Positions 1 through 8,501 of a stretch of 64,000 bases of DNA are shown one piece after another; the stretch's first letter is position 1; the number at the start of each line of letters is the position of its first letter. Under the pieces are notes generated by a model that was not told the DNA's origin, made no database searches, and saw only the letters and a program-made list of their open reading frames with translations. Where the stretch lies: the NCBI RefSeq assembly GCF_005311025.1, contig NZ_CP031747.1, forward strand, positions 1,674,001-1,738,000, read 5' to 3'. This DNA is from Alcaligenes faecalis. GTDB taxonomy: Bacteria; Pseudomonadota; Gammaproteobacteria; Burkholderiales; Burkholderiaceae_B. The translations under genes and the position numbers were made by a program.

Positions 1-44
1 CCAAAAGCCGCCGCCAGAGCTACGGTCAATGCAATACGTTTCAT
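1..44 (-). CDS. 5' end of an exported protein (partial)
   Basis: On the minus strand an ATG at 44 follows a good AGGAG Shine-Dalgarno sequence and opens a reading frame beginning MKRIALTVALAAAF, which looks like the start of a signal peptide (two basic residues, then a hydrophobic run). The gene leaves the window after 14 codons, so the mature protein and its function cannot be seen. Confidence 0.7.
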   Translation of the reverse strand, partial: MKRIALTVALAAAF

Positions 45-369
45 GTTATCTCCTTGCGCCACCGCGCTTATAGGCTGTCTTTAAATAAGATGCACAGCAG
101 ATCGAACTACAAATTCAACTATGCCAACCATTCATTTATAAATAGTTTAGTTATGAAACAATTTTGCTGGCAAGCTGTGGTTTTTACCTACACCCCTCAA
201 ATGCCCTGGTAATTCGACAGGAAACAAAGCCCCGTGCCAATCCCATGGACGGATAAGCACTATAACGACTGTAGGGATAGCCGTTTATGCAGGTTTTCCT
301 TGATTTTGTTAACAATCCCGCACTAAGCGCGCTGCTAAACTGAAGGCTCGCCTCATTATTGGAGATCCC
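45..369. other. Divergent intergenic region
   Basis: This 325-base gap lies between two divergent genes and should hold both promoters. The part from about 85 to 180 is AT-rich. A perfect 10-base palindrome TTGTTAACAA lies at 306-315, about 55 bases before the Ivy-like start, and could be an operator. No RNA gene or convincing coding frame was found. Confidence 0.5.
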
Positions 370-807
370 ATGCGTATTTCCCATTCTCTGTGCCGCCTTG
401 TCCTTGGCAGCGCCCTGCTCGTTCCTTTCCTGAGCAATGCACAGTCCTCGGAATCCGTTTATCTGGCTGACCTGGCCAAGTCCAACAAGCAAGTGGCCCA
501 GCAGTATCAGAGCCTGATGCAGGACGTCGCCAAAAACGCCAGCTGGGTTAAAGATTTCGGTACGGCTTCGCCGGGCGAAACCGTGTCTCTGGATGGCCGC
601 GACTACCAGGTTTTCCAGGGCTGCAAACCCCATGACTGCACCAGCTCCAGCTACGTAGTGCTACTGGACACCCAAAAGCAGACCATCTCCTACGGTGCTT
701 TTGTGGAAAACAAGGAATCAGGCCCAGGTTTGGCCAGCAGCCAGATTCAATGGCTGGGCAATCCCGAATTTGATCAGATCCGCCTGATGTCACCGGCCCT
801 GTTTTAA
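370..807 (+). CDS. ivy: Ivy-family periplasmic lysozyme inhibitor
   Basis: A 145-residue exported protein. A signal peptide covers about residues 1-25 (LLVPFLSNAQ at the end of the hydrophobic stretch). Residues 85-90 read CKPHDC, the loop signature of the Ivy (inhibitor of vertebrate lysozyme) family, in which the His between two disulfide-linked cysteines enters the active site of C-type lysozyme. By family knowledge it would act in the periplasm and protect peptidoglycan from host lysozyme. The ATG at 370 is preceded by GGAG. It stands alone, followed by a metal-regulated promoter for the next gene. The family call rests on the motif, length and export signal; overall similarity to E. coli Ivy appears modest. 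Confidence 0.85.
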   Translation: MRISHSLCRLVLGSALLVPFLSNAQSSESVYLADLAKSNKQVAQQYQSLMQDVAKNASWVKDFGTASPGETVSLDGRDYQVFQGCKPHDCTSSSYVVLLDTQKQTISYGAFVENKESGPGLASSQIQWLGNPEFDQIRLMSPALF

Positions 808-818
808 AAAAACAGCAC

Positions 819-849
819 TTGACCTTGCCCCCGTGGCAAGCCTTAAGCT
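819..849 (+). promoter_or_regulatory. CueR/MerR-type copper-responsive promoter
   Basis: The -35-like hexamer TTGACC at 819-824 overlaps a perfect dyad CTTGCC-N5-GGCAAG (824-840). A -10-like TAAGCT lies at 844-849, giving a 19-base spacer. A lengthened spacer filled by a CCTTGCC-type dyad is the hallmark of MerR-family copper regulators such as CueR on copA/copZ promoters. The downstream gene is a metallochaperone-like protein, which agrees. Activation by copper is inferred. Confidence 0.75.
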
Positions 850-880
850 GACTCCATTGTTTTTATCAAAGGAGTCAGCT
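846..880 (+). other. Hairpin covering the ribosome binding site of the HMA gene
   Basis: A perfect 10-base inverted repeat AGCTGACTCC (846-855) / GGAGTCAGCT (871-880) ends exactly at the start codon at 881. The right arm contains the GGAG Shine-Dalgarno sequence, so the mRNA hairpin could limit translation. Most of the left arm would fall inside the transcript if transcription starts about 7 bases after the -10 only in part, so the effect depends on the true start site. Confidence 0.45.
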
Positions 881-1075
881 ATGTCCACCTTCTCCGTACC
901 CGACATGACCTGCGGCCACTGTGTACGCAGCATCACTGAAGCCATTCAGGCTGTCGCCCCTCAAGCCACCGTCAGCACGGATCTGGAAAAACACCAGGTT
1001 ACCGTTCAAGGTCTGGATGGCGCACAAGCCCTGAAAGTGATTGAAGAAGCGGGTTACACCCCCAGCGCCCTGTAA
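881..1075 (+). CDS. copZ: HMA-domain copper chaperone (CopZ-like)
   Basis: A 64-residue single heavy-metal-associated domain. The metal motif MTCGHC (GMxCxxC class) occurs at about residues 9-14, in the beta-alpha-beta-beta-alpha-beta fold typical of CopZ and Atx1. The ATG at 881 was chosen because it follows GGAG and gives the normal family length; the open frame extends upstream but that part would overlap the promoter. The protein likely binds Cu(I) in the cytoplasm and passes it to a P-type ATPase that is not in this window. The CueR-type promoter just upstream supports a copper role. Mercury-binding MerP-like function is less likely because no signal peptide is present. Confidence 0.88.
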   Translation: MSTFSVPDMTCGHCVRSITEAIQAVAPQATVSTDLEKHQVTVQGLDGAQALKVIEEAGYTPSAL

Positions 1076-1116
1076 GCACAATGCGCCTTTCAAGGTGCCA
1101 GCGCTTCAGAGCCAAT

Positions 1117-1146
1117 AAAAAGGCCGGTTGATACCGGCCTTTTTTT
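1117..1146 (+). terminator. Rho-independent terminator after the HMA gene
   Basis: The stem AGGCCGGT / ACCGGCCT with a short loop is preceded by an A run and followed by at least six T residues. Confidence 0.9.
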
Positions 1147-1305
1147 CATGCTGCTTCGTTTAGCACGCACATACCGTCAACAACTGACAGGCTCTTGTGT
1201 GGTGTCAGCCGGGTCTGTCAATATTGACCGCAAGAATCGGAGTGCTTGCGATGAAAGACCCGCGTATTCTGGCTTCGTAATTGATGATGTCAGGATCCCT
1301 GCCCT

Positions 1306-2370
1306 ATGACTACGAACTCTGCTTACAAAACCGACGATCAGCGCTGGGCGGCTGTGCAGGCGCGAGACCGCGCTGCCGATGGCCAGTTCGTCTATGCGGT
1401 GCGTACCACAGGCGTGTACTGCCAACCCAGCTCAACAACACGGTTGCCCAAGCGCGAGAATGTCGAATTTTTCGATTCGCCCCAGAGCGCTGAAGCAGCA
1501 GGCTATCGTTATAGCCGTAGGACACATGGCTCTCAAACCAGCGCCGCAGCCGAACGGGCCGCCATCGTGGCTCGTGCCTGCCGCCTGATCGAAACTTCGG
1601 AGACGCCGCCCTCGCTGGACACGCTGGCAGCCGCGGTGGGCAAAAGCCCCTTCCATTTTCATCGGCTGTTCAAAGCCGAAACAGGTCTGACGCCCAAGGC
1701 ATACAGCTCGGCCTATCGTGCTCGCAGACTGCGCGAGGAACTGAGCAGTCCGGATACGACCATCACCAATGCGATCTACGACAGCGGATTCAACTCCAAC
1801 AGCCGATTCTACGAAGCCTCTGAACAGCTGTTAGGCATGCGTGCACGGGACTACCGGGCTGGAGGGGCCGGTGCTGTCATCCGTTTCGCTGTAGGTCAGT
1901 GCTCTCTAGGAGCGATTCTGGTAGCCCAAAGCCAACGCGGCATCTGCGCCATCTTGCTGGGCGACGATCCCGATCAACTGGTTCGTGACCTGCAAGATCA
2001 GTTTCCCAAAGCCGAAATCATCGGCTGCGACGGGGACTTCGAGCAATTGATCGCTCAAGTCGTGGGCTTCATCGAAACGCCCTCTATTGGATTGCACCTG
2101 CCACTGGATGTACAAGGAACGGCCTTCCAGGAACGAGTCTGGCGCGCGCTCTGTGAGATCCCGCCAGGCGTCACCGTCAGCTACACCGACATCGCCGAAC
2201 GCATAGGCTCGCCCAAAGCTGTGCGTGCCGTGGCCCAGGCTTGCGCCAACAACCACATCGCCGTAGCCATCCCATGCCACCGCGTCGTACGCCGGGATGG
2301 CGATCTGGCCGGTTACCGCTGGGGGGTAGACCGAAAACGTGAACTGCTACGCCGCGAAGTACAAGACTGA
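1306..2370 (+). CDS. ada: Ada-like regulator / O6-methylguanine-DNA methyltransferase with degenerate zinc site
   Basis: A 354-residue protein with the Ada layout: N-terminal Ada zinc-binding domain (about 10-75), AraC-type helix-turn-helix (about 90-175), and C-terminal methyltransferase domain with active-site IPCHRVV, whose Cys is residue 323. The C-terminal domain should remove methyl groups from O6-methylguanine and O4-methylthymine by self-methylation. In E. coli Ada four cysteines (38, 42, 69, 72) bind zinc and one accepts methyl groups from phosphotriesters. Here only the first remains (GVYCQPS); the second aligns with Ser43 and the pair normally in a CKRC motif reads SRRT. The methylphosphotriester sensor is therefore probably lost or altered. 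The ATG at 1306 gives the family length. No adjacent alkB or alkA is present. Confidence 0.88.
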   Translation: MTTNSAYKTDDQRWAAVQARDRAADGQFVYAVRTTGVYCQPSSTTRLPKRENVEFFDSPQSAEAAGYRYSRRTHGSQTSAAAERAAIVARACRLIETSETPPSLDTLAAAVGKSPFHFHRLFKAETGLTPKAYSSAYRARRLREELSSPDTTITNAIYDSGFNSNSRFYEASEQLLGMRARDYRAGGAGAVIRFAVGQCSLGAILVAQSQRGICAILLGDDPDQLVRDLQDQFPKAEIIGCDGDFEQLIAQVVGFIETPSIGLHLPLDVQGTAFQERVWRALCEIPPGVTVSYTDIAERIGSPKAVRAVAQACANNHIAVAIPCHRVVRRDGDLAGYRWGVDRKRELLRREVQD

Positions 2371-2487
2371 TAGTCGGCTACCTGCCCCATCATCAAGAAC
2401 GGGTTTTGAAGGCAAGAAACGGAGTTCCCCGTCAGGCCAGGACACATACGATGTGAGCTCCCAATAGAAATACAGGAGATTTCACTC

Positions 2488-3237
2488 ATGGCTTTGCTTG
2501 ATGGAAAAGTTGCCCTTGTTACCGGCGCATCCTCTGGTATTGGACGCGCCATCGCATTGATGTTTGCTGAGCAGGGAGCGGCGCTTGTTCTTACGGCAAG
2601 GCGTGGCTCATTGCTTGAGGCCGTCGCCAAGGATATCCGGCAGTCTGGCGGCCGTGCCGAGTTTGTGGCGGGGGACATTACGCAGGCTGAAACCCATGAG
2701 CAACTGATCGAAGCCGCGAACAGCAGATTCGGTGGGCTGGATATTGCGATCAATAACGCCGGTATTGTCGGTGCCCTCAAGCCGCTGGCCGAGATGTCAC
2801 TGGAAGAATGGCAAACAACACTGGATACCAATCTTGAGGCAGCCTTTCTGGGTGCCCGTAGCCAGATTCCAGCCATGCTCCATCGCGGTGGCGGCTCGAT
2901 TGTGTTCACCTCGAGCTTTGTGGGCACCAGTGTCGGCCTACCCGGGATGAGCGCTTATGGTGCCGCCAAAGCGGCACTCATGGGACTGGTCAAAGGCATC
3001 ACGGCGGACTATGCGGCGCAAGGAATACGAGCTAACGCTCTATTGCCTGGCGGAACTGACACAGACATTGCCGGGGATCAGAGCACCAAGGATTGGGCGG
3101 CGGGGCTGCACGCCATGAAGCGAATCGCCCAACCTGAAGAAATTGCGTCCGCAGCGCTCTTTCTGGCCAGCTCCATGTCCAGTTTTGTGACCGGCTCCGC
3201 CTTGTTCGCGGATGGAGGCAATGCGGCCGTGAAGTGA
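2488..3237 (+). CDS. SDR family NAD(P)-dependent oxidoreductase
   Basis: A 249-residue classical short-chain dehydrogenase/reductase. The nucleotide-binding motif TGASSGIG is at residues 13-20, NNAG at about 89-92, the catalytic Ser in FTSSF at about 143, and the YxxxK motif as SAYGAAK at about 155-161. The C-terminal ADGG motif is also typical. The substrate cannot be read from the sequence. An AGGAG Shine-Dalgarno sequence stands before the ATG at 2488. It is a single gene, convergent with ccdA. Confidence 0.88.
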   Translation: MALLDGKVALVTGASSGIGRAIALMFAEQGAALVLTARRGSLLEAVAKDIRQSGGRAEFVAGDITQAETHEQLIEAANSRFGGLDIAINNAGIVGALKPLAEMSLEEWQTTLDTNLEAAFLGARSQIPAMLHRGGGSIVFTSSFVGTSVGLPGMSAYGAAKAALMGLVKGITADYAAQGIRANALLPGGTDTDIAGDQSTKDWAAGLHAMKRIAQPEEIASAALFLASSMSSFVTGSALFADGGNAAVK

Positions 3238-3301
3238 CAATGCGGTGCTTCCTGATAGCTGATGAAGCACCACACTGATAACAGGCAAATACTGAGGCTT
3301 G

Positions 3302-4039
3302 TTAGCCCAGTTGCCCTAACACCGGGAATGTCTTGAGCACCCAGATAGCAAACCGCGCCAGCTCGCCGGTTGCCATGGCCCAACCCATCACAATCAGCAC
3401 CAGACCCGCCCCCCAGCGCACATAGCGCCCGATCTTCCTGATCTGGGTCATGCGCTGCAAGAAGGGGGTCAGGAAGCAGGCGGCCAGGATGAAAGGTACG
3501 CCCAGACCCAAAGCGTAGACGGACAACAGGATACTGGCCTTGCCCGCACTGGCCGTGCTGGCTCCCATCATCAAAATGCCCGCCAGAATCGGGCCGATGC
3601 AGGGAGTCCAGCCAAAGCCGAACGCCAGCCCCATTACCGTTGCCCCGCCAGGGCCTGCCGCTTTGCCGGATTCAAAGCGATAGTAGCGTTGCAGACTCAA
3701 GGGCATGCGCAGCACCCCCATCACACTAAAGCCCGCCAAAGCCACCATGACACCTGCCGCCACATTCAACTCATAGCGATAGGCCATCAACAGCTGACCA
3801 AGGTAAGAGAGGCTGGCTCCCAAGGCGATAAAAACCAGCGAAAAGCCAGCCACAAAACAAACGCTGCGGCCCAGTAGCTGGCTGCGCTTGACCTGCGTAT
3901 ACACCTGCCCGTCCCCGGCCAGATAAGACAGATAGCCGGGAACCAAGGGCAAGACGCAGGGGGAGAGAAACGAAGCCATCCCCGCCAGAAACGCCGTTAT
4001 CAGGGCGATCAGGCCCAAATCCAAAGACACTATTTCCAT
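3302..4039 (-). CDS. ccdA: Cytochrome c biogenesis protein CcdA
   Basis: A 245-residue polytopic membrane protein, the short CcdA form of the DsbD central domain. Two redox cysteines sit in typical settings: SPCVLP (Cys28) and GWTPCIGP (Cys147), on the first and fourth of six expected transmembrane helices. It should carry electrons from cytoplasmic thioredoxin across the membrane to CcmG and CcmH. It starts one base past the end of ccmI, as the last gene of the ccm operon. The location fits a role in c-type cytochrome maturation rather than general disulfide reduction. Confidence 0.93.
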   Translation of the reverse strand: MEIVSLDLGLIALITAFLAGMASFLSPCVLPLVPGYLSYLAGDGQVYTQVKRSQLLGRSVCFVAGFSLVFIALGASLSYLGQLLMAYRYELNVAAGVMVALAGFSVMGVLRMPLSLQRYYRFESGKAAGPGGATVMGLAFGFGWTPCIGPILAGILMMGASTASAGKASILLSVYALGLGVPFILAACFLTPFLQRMTQIRKIGRYVRWGAGLVLIVMGWAMATGELARFAIWVLKTFPVLGQLG

Positions 4040-4040
4040 A

Positions 4041-4916
4041 TCAAGGGGCCGTGGCAGGTTCCGCTGCAGGGGCGGCCGGCATACGCATACGTTCGCGCGC
4101 CAGTTGCAAGCCCTGGTTCACGACCTTGGCGGTTTCCGAATCGGGTGGAAACTGCGCCAGCAAACGCTGCCAGTAGTCGATCGCAGCCGGATACTCCTCT
4201 TTATGCAAAGCGGCAGCGCCGGCCAGCATCAAGCCCAATGGCTCTTCGGGATACAGCTCCAGCGATCGCTTGACCAAACGACCCGGCAAACCGTCCAAGG
4301 TATCGACACCGGCCAGCAGCATGGATTCCGCATACTCAGCCAATGCCGTCGGGTCTCCATCCACCACGGCCATGGCCTTGGCATACGCCTGTGTCGCTTC
4401 CTGATGGCGGCCGTAATAGCGATGTGAACGGGCCATCATCAACCAGGCGCCCGGATCGTCCGGGTTTTCTTTCAGACGCTGCTCCAGACGGGCCACCATG
4501 GCCTCAATATCCACGGGCTGTGCGTTGGCTTGCTGCTGCACGGCGGCAGGATCGAGCATGGCCGGATTGCCCAGATAAAAGTACAAGGCGATAGCCGCGA
4601 CCGGAATGCTGACCATCAAGGTCCAGGCCAGCTTCGGTGCGCCTGCTTGCTGCACAGATTCCGTTTTCAGCCCTTCGTTTTCTTCCAGCACACGCTGGCG
4701 CAAATCCATCTGCGCCTGTTCAAAGTCCTGGGCAGACAAGACACCGGCCTGCTTGTCCCGTTCGATTTCCTTGAGCTGCTCACGCAAAATCGCCAGATTG
4801 GCCTGCTTGTGTTCAACCACACGCTGCACGGCGGGCTTGCGCTTGACGCTCAACATCAAATACACCGCGCACAGCAGCACCAGTAGCGCGGCCACAATAT
4901 AAAAAACAATAGTCAC
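4041..4916 (-). CDS. ccmI: Cytochrome c maturation protein CcmI
   Basis: A 291-residue protein with an N-terminal transmembrane segment (about 3-21), a heptad-rich region (about 30-85), a second transmembrane segment (about 97-115) and a C-terminal periplasmic TPR domain (about 150-275, including PGAWLMMARSHRYYG). CcmI holds apocytochrome c for the CcmF/CcmH ligation complex. The start is GTG at 4914-4916 and overlaps the stop of ccmH. The Ala/Pro-rich tail is short compared with many homologues. Confidence 0.92.
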   Translation of the reverse strand: MTIVFYIVAALLVLLCAVYLMLSVKRKPAVQRVVEHKQANLAILREQLKEIERDKQAGVLSAQDFEQAQMDLRQRVLEENEGLKTESVQQAGAPKLAWTLMVSIPVAAIALYFYLGNPAMLDPAAVQQQANAQPVDIEAMVARLEQRLKENPDDPGAWLMMARSHRYYGRHQEATQAYAKAMAVVDGDPTALAEYAESMLLAGVDTLDGLPGRLVKRSLELYPEEPLGLMLAGAAALHKEEYPAAIDYWQRLLAQFPPDSETAKVVNQGLQLARERMRMPAAPAAEPATAP

Positions 4917-5386
4917 GATTGTTCATCCCGAGAAGAGCCCTGCAAGAGAGCATCGGCTTGACGACGTTGTTCCTCGGTCAAGGCCGTGTCATCACCCGCG
5001 CGGCGTCGACGGCGCAGCGTAAAGGCATAGACCAGAAAGCCAGTCAGCAATAACAGAGCTGGCCCGAACCAGAGCAGCAAGGTGGTGGATTTAAAGGGCG
5101 GGCGATACAAAATGAAGTCGCCATAGCGATCCACCATATACGTGCGAATCTGATCGGGGCTGCGCCCCTGCCCCAACTGCTCCATGATCTGCTGACGCAA
5201 GTCCACCGCCAGCTCGGCACGCGATGCCGCAATGGATTCGTTCTGGCACACCAGACAACGCAGCTCGGCCGCAATTTCCAGCATCACCGATTCCTGGGCG
5301 CCCTGTTCCCCCGACTGGGCCTGCGCCGCCGGCACCAGAAACCACACACTGGCCATCAAGGCCACCATCCATTGACGCATCATCAT
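4913..5386 (-). CDS. ccmH: Cytochrome c maturation protein CcmH
   Basis: A 157-residue protein with a signal peptide ending near AQA (residues 21-23), the redox motif RCLVCQN (Cys44 and Cys47) and one C-terminal transmembrane helix (about 104-125) followed by an Arg-rich cytoplasmic end. This is the short CcmH/CycL form that reduces the CXXCH cysteines of apocytochrome c. The separate ccmI downstream confirms the split arrangement, unlike the fused E. coli CcmH. Three ATG codons in a row open the gene, and any of them could be used. It overlaps ccmG by four bases. Confidence 0.93.
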   Translation of the reverse strand: MMMRQWMVALMASVWFLVPAAQAQSGEQGAQESVMLEIAAELRCLVCQNESIAASRAELAVDLRQQIMEQLGQGRSPDQIRTYMVDRYGDFILYRPPFKSTTLLLWFGPALLLLTGFLVYAFTLRRRRRAGDDTALTEEQRRQADALLQGSSRDEQS

Positions 5387-5913
5387 GGCTGCTGCTCCAA
5401 ACGACGGATCAAAGGCAACAAGGTTTCCTCCATGGATTCACGCGACACGGGGCCTATGTGCTTGAAGCGCACAATGCCCTGCTTGTCGATCACAAAGGTT
5501 TCCGGCACACCGTACACACCGAAATCAATGCCCACACGACCGTCCCTGTCCATGACAGAGACTTCATAAGAATTGCCATTGCGTAGCAGCCACTCGCGGC
5601 TTTCTTCAGGTACGTCCTTGTAGTTCAAGCCCACAATCGGCACCTTGTGCTTGGTGGACAGCTCTTTGATGAAAGCATGTTCGGTCAGGCACGGGTAGCA
5701 CCACGAGGCCCACACGTTCAGCAACCAGACGCGTCCCTTCATTTGCTCACCCGAAAAACTGGCTTCGGGATTGTGCAATTGAGGCAGGCTGAACGCCGGA
5801 GCCGGTTTATCGACCAAGGGCGAAGGCACTTCGCTGGGCTTCAAGGTCAAACCAATGCCCAGAAATACCAGCAACAGTACAAAACCGATCAAGGGAACAG
5901 TAAAACGGTTCAT
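5383..5913 (-). CDS. ccmG: Thiol:disulfide interchange protein CcmG/DsbE
   Basis: A 176-residue thioredoxin-fold protein anchored by an N-terminal transmembrane helix (about 6-24). The active site is WASWCYPC, with Cys72 and Cys75. The acidic segment and cis-proline region GVPETFVI are as in DsbE. It acts in the periplasm, reducing CcmH or apocytochrome c with electrons from CcdA. It overlaps ccmF by four bases (ATGA), which suggests translational coupling. Confidence 0.94.
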   Translation of the reverse strand: MNRFTVPLIGFVLLLVFLGIGLTLKPSEVPSPLVDKPAPAFSLPQLHNPEASFSGEQMKGRVWLLNVWASWCYPCLTEHAFIKELSTKHKVPIVGLNYKDVPEESREWLLRNGNSYEVSVMDRDGRVGIDFGVYGVPETFVIDKQGIVRFKHIGPVSRESMEETLLPLIRRLEQQP

Positions 5914-7877
5914 GCCTGCACCTGCGTATTCATGGCTTTGTTTTGCACAGCGGCACGGGTTTGCTTGGCGCGATAACGTCGATCACTGATTGCCAGCGCA
6001 CCGCCCAAGGCCATCAGCAAACAACCCAGCCAGATAAAGTCCACCAGAGGCTTGTAGTACAGACGAACACTCCAACCGCCCTGATCAAAGTTGTCGCCCA
6101 GCGCCACGTAAATATGACGCAAACCATTGGCGTTAATGGCCGATTCCGTCATGGGCAAGGCCGAGGACAGATAGGTGCGCTTTTCCGGATACAAGGTGGA
6201 CACCACCTTGCCATCCTGCAGCAGTTCTACCGTGCCGCGTTCGGCCGAATAGTTCGGGCCCGGCACAATACGCACGCCCTGGAAGCGCGCGTCATACGCG
6301 CCCACCTGCGCCGTCTGACCGGGTTGCAACAAGACATCGGTTTCTGTCTCGTAGTGGCTGACCATGGTCACCCCCAGGACAAAGACAGCGACCCCGATGT
6401 GGGCCAGGTGCTGACCCAGCCAACTGCGTGGTTGCGAGAACACGCCGGAACGCGTGGCGCGCACACGCTTGACCACATCAAACAAGCTGCCCAAAACAAT
6501 CCACATGGCCAAACCCGCGCCCAAGGCGGCGGTGCCCTGCCACTGGCCGTACAACAAAGGAATGGCTGCACCCAGCACGATACTGAACACGATCACCAGG
6601 GCCAGTTGGCGCACCATATCCATCATGCTGGCACGCTTCCAATTCGCCATGACGCCAAACACGATCAGAACCAGAGCCGGGATCATCAAAGGCACAAACA
6701 CCTTGTTGAAATAAGGTGGCCCCACGGAGATTTTGCCCAGGCCCAGCGTATCCATAATCAGGGGATACAAGGTGCCCAACAGCACCGTGCCCGTCACCAC
6801 TACCAGCAAAACGTTGTTGACCAGCAGCAAGGACTCACGCGACACCACGGCAAACTGCCCACCTGCTCCGACACGCGGTGCGCGCCAGGCAAACAGGATC
6901 AGGGAGCTGCCCACAATGACGGCGAACAGACTCAGAATGAACACACCTCGGGCCGGATCTGTAGCAAACGCGTGTACTGAGGTCAGCACGCCGGAGCGCA
7001 CCAGGAAAGCGCCCAAAATGGACAGCGAGAAGGTGCTGATTGCCAGCAACACGGTCCAGTTCTTGAAGCTGCCACGTTTCTCCGTGACCGCCAACGAGTG
7101 AATCAGGGCGGTACCCGCCAACCACGGCACAAACGAGGAGTTCTCTACCGGGTCCCAGAACCACCAGCCGCCCCAACCCAGCTCGTAATAGGCCCACCAG
7201 CTACCTACGGCAATACCCAAGGTCAGAAAAAGCCAGGCCGAGGTTGTCCAGGGACGCGACCAACGTGCCCAACTGGCGTCCAGACGGCCTGCCAGCAAAG
7301 CGGCAATCGCAAAAGCAAAGGCCACCGAAAAGCCCACATAGCCCATATACAGCAAGGGAGGGTGAACAATCAGGCCAATATCCTGCAAGAGCGTATTCAG
7401 ATCCAGGCCTTCAGCCGGAACCGGGAACATGCGCTCAAAGGGGTTGGAGCTAACCAACACAAACAGCAGAAAACCGGCGGTAATCAGACCCAATACACCC
7501 AGCACACGGGCCAGCATGGCTTCCGGCAAGGAACGCGAATAAATGCTGACAGCAAAGGCCCAACCCGTTTGCATGAACATCCAGAGCAGCAGCGAGCCCT
7601 CATGCCCGCCCCACACAGCAGCAATCCGGTAGAACAAAGGCAGTTTGGTGCTGGAGTTCTGCGCCACATAGGCAACAGAGAAATCAAAGCTCACAAAGGA
7701 CCAGGCCAGACACAGCAAGCTGAAGGCCACCAAACCGAATTGCCAGCGGGCTGCGGGACGTGCAAAAGCCATCCAGGCCAAATTGCCACGCCAGGCACCA
7801 TACAAGGACACAATGCCTTGGGCCAGCGCCAGTACAAAAGTCAGAATCAGGGCAAAGTGTCCAAGCTCCGGGATCAT
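5910..7877 (-). CDS. ccmF: Heme lyase CcmF
   Basis: A 655-residue polytopic membrane protein of the CcmF/CycK/NrfE family. It carries the WWD heme-handling domain ([13 protein letters not shown]) in its first half, the conserved histidines around it, and a large periplasmic loop near the C-terminus. CcmF attaches heme delivered by CcmE to apocytochrome c together with CcmH and CcmI. Length matches the family (about 650). The start ATG overlaps the ccmE stop by four bases. Confidence 0.95.
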   Translation of the reverse strand: MIPELGHFALILTFVLALAQGIVSLYGAWRGNLAWMAFARPAARWQFGLVAFSLLCLAWSFVSFDFSVAYVAQNSSTKLPLFYRIAAVWGGHEGSLLLWMFMQTGWAFAVSIYSRSLPEAMLARVLGVLGLITAGFLLFVLVSSNPFERMFPVPAEGLDLNTLLQDIGLIVHPPLLYMGYVGFSVAFAFAIAALLAGRLDASWARWSRPWTTSAWLFLTLGIAVGSWWAYYELGWGGWWFWDPVENSSFVPWLAGTALIHSLAVTEKRGSFKNWTVLLAISTFSLSILGAFLVRSGVLTSVHAFATDPARGVFILSLFAVIVGSSLILFAWRAPRVGAGGQFAVVSRESLLLVNNVLLVVVTGTVLLGTLYPLIMDTLGLGKISVGPPYFNKVFVPLMIPALVLIVFGVMANWKRASMMDMVRQLALVIVFSIVLGAAIPLLYGQWQGTAALGAGLAMWIVLGSLFDVVKRVRATRSGVFSQPRSWLGQHLAHIGVAVFVLGVTMVSHYETETDVLLQPGQTAQVGAYDARFQGVRIVPGPNYSAERGTVELLQDGKVVSTLYPEKRTYLSSALPMTESAINANGLRHIYVALGDNFDQGGWSVRLYYKPLVDFIWLGCLLMALGGALAISDRRYRAKQTRAAVQNKAMNTQVQA

Positions 7878-8323
7878 GGCTGGGCTCCTTGTTTCGCGCG
7901 CTCGGCCTGCTCCATGGCATGCATGGCCTCGGGCGGCATGTAGTTTTCATCGTGCTTGGCCAGCACTTCTTCCGCCACAAAATGGCCCTGCTCGTTCAAG
8001 CGACCTTGAGCCACCACGCCTTTCCCCTCTTGAAACAGGTCCGGCAAAATTCCCGTATAGCTGACAGGCACCTGGGCCGCGCCGTCTGTCACCACAAAGT
8101 TCACGGCCATGCCTTGGGCGCCACCACGGCGAATGCTGTCCATCTGCACAATGCCGCCCACCCGGAAGGTCCGGTTTTCAGGGCTTTGCCCCTGGCTGAC
8201 TTCAGTAGGGGTAAAAAAGAACACCAGGCTGCTTTGGAAGGCATTGAGGATCAGGGCGGTTGCCGCCCCCAGCACGATCAATGCGCCCAGAATCAGGACC
8301 AGACGATTTTGTCGCTTAGTCAT
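7874..8323 (-). CDS. ccmE: Heme chaperone CcmE
   Basis: A 149-residue protein with one N-terminal transmembrane helix (about 8-28) and a periplasmic OB-fold domain. The heme-binding motif LAKHDENY places the covalent heme ligand at His124 and the axial Tyr at 128. It receives heme from CcmC and passes it to CcmF. The start at 8323 (MTKRQNR) was chosen over a longer in-frame extension because it is the typical family start and the extension lies inside ccmD. Confidence 0.94.
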   Translation of the reverse strand: MTKRQNRLVLILGALIVLGAATALILNAFQSSLVFFFTPTEVSQGQSPENRTFRVGGIVQMDSIRRGGAQGMAVNFVVTDGAAQVPVSYTGILPDLFQEGKGVVAQGRLNEQGHFVAEEVLAKHDENYMPPEAMHAMEQAERAKQGAQP

Positions 8324-8501
8324 GGCGCTGGTCCCCCAGGGCGCGCTCGTCACGTACCCGCTGCCAGGCCCGTGCCCGCCCTGCCCGGACGCTGAGCACT
8401 TCACCCAGCATCAACACGGTACAGGCCAGCACCGAGCCCCACACATACACGGCATAGCCGCCCATAGCGAAAAAATCGCCCACACTCGACCAATGCATCA
8501 T
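8316..8501 (-). CDS. ccmD: Heme exporter protein CcmD
   Basis: A 61-residue small membrane protein with one transmembrane helix (about 14-34, [19 protein letters not shown]) and a basic C-terminal tail, as usual for CcmD. It assists release of holo-CcmE from the CcmABC complex. Its position between ccmC and ccmE and its overlap with both confirm the identity. The start is one of two adjacent ATG codons. Confidence 0.9.
   Translation of the reverse strand: MMHWSSVGDFFAMGGYAVYVWGSVLACTVLMLGEVLSVRAGRARAWQRVRDERALGDQRHD

Noticed and set aside
184-633. Minus-strand 149-residue frame across the Ivy-like gene
   Set aside because: It is the antisense of a gene with a clear signal peptide and the Ivy motif.
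5943-6980. Long plus-strand frame of 345 residues over ccmF
   Set aside because: Gln/His/Arg-rich antisense frame of ccmF, typical of shadow frames in G+C-rich DNA.
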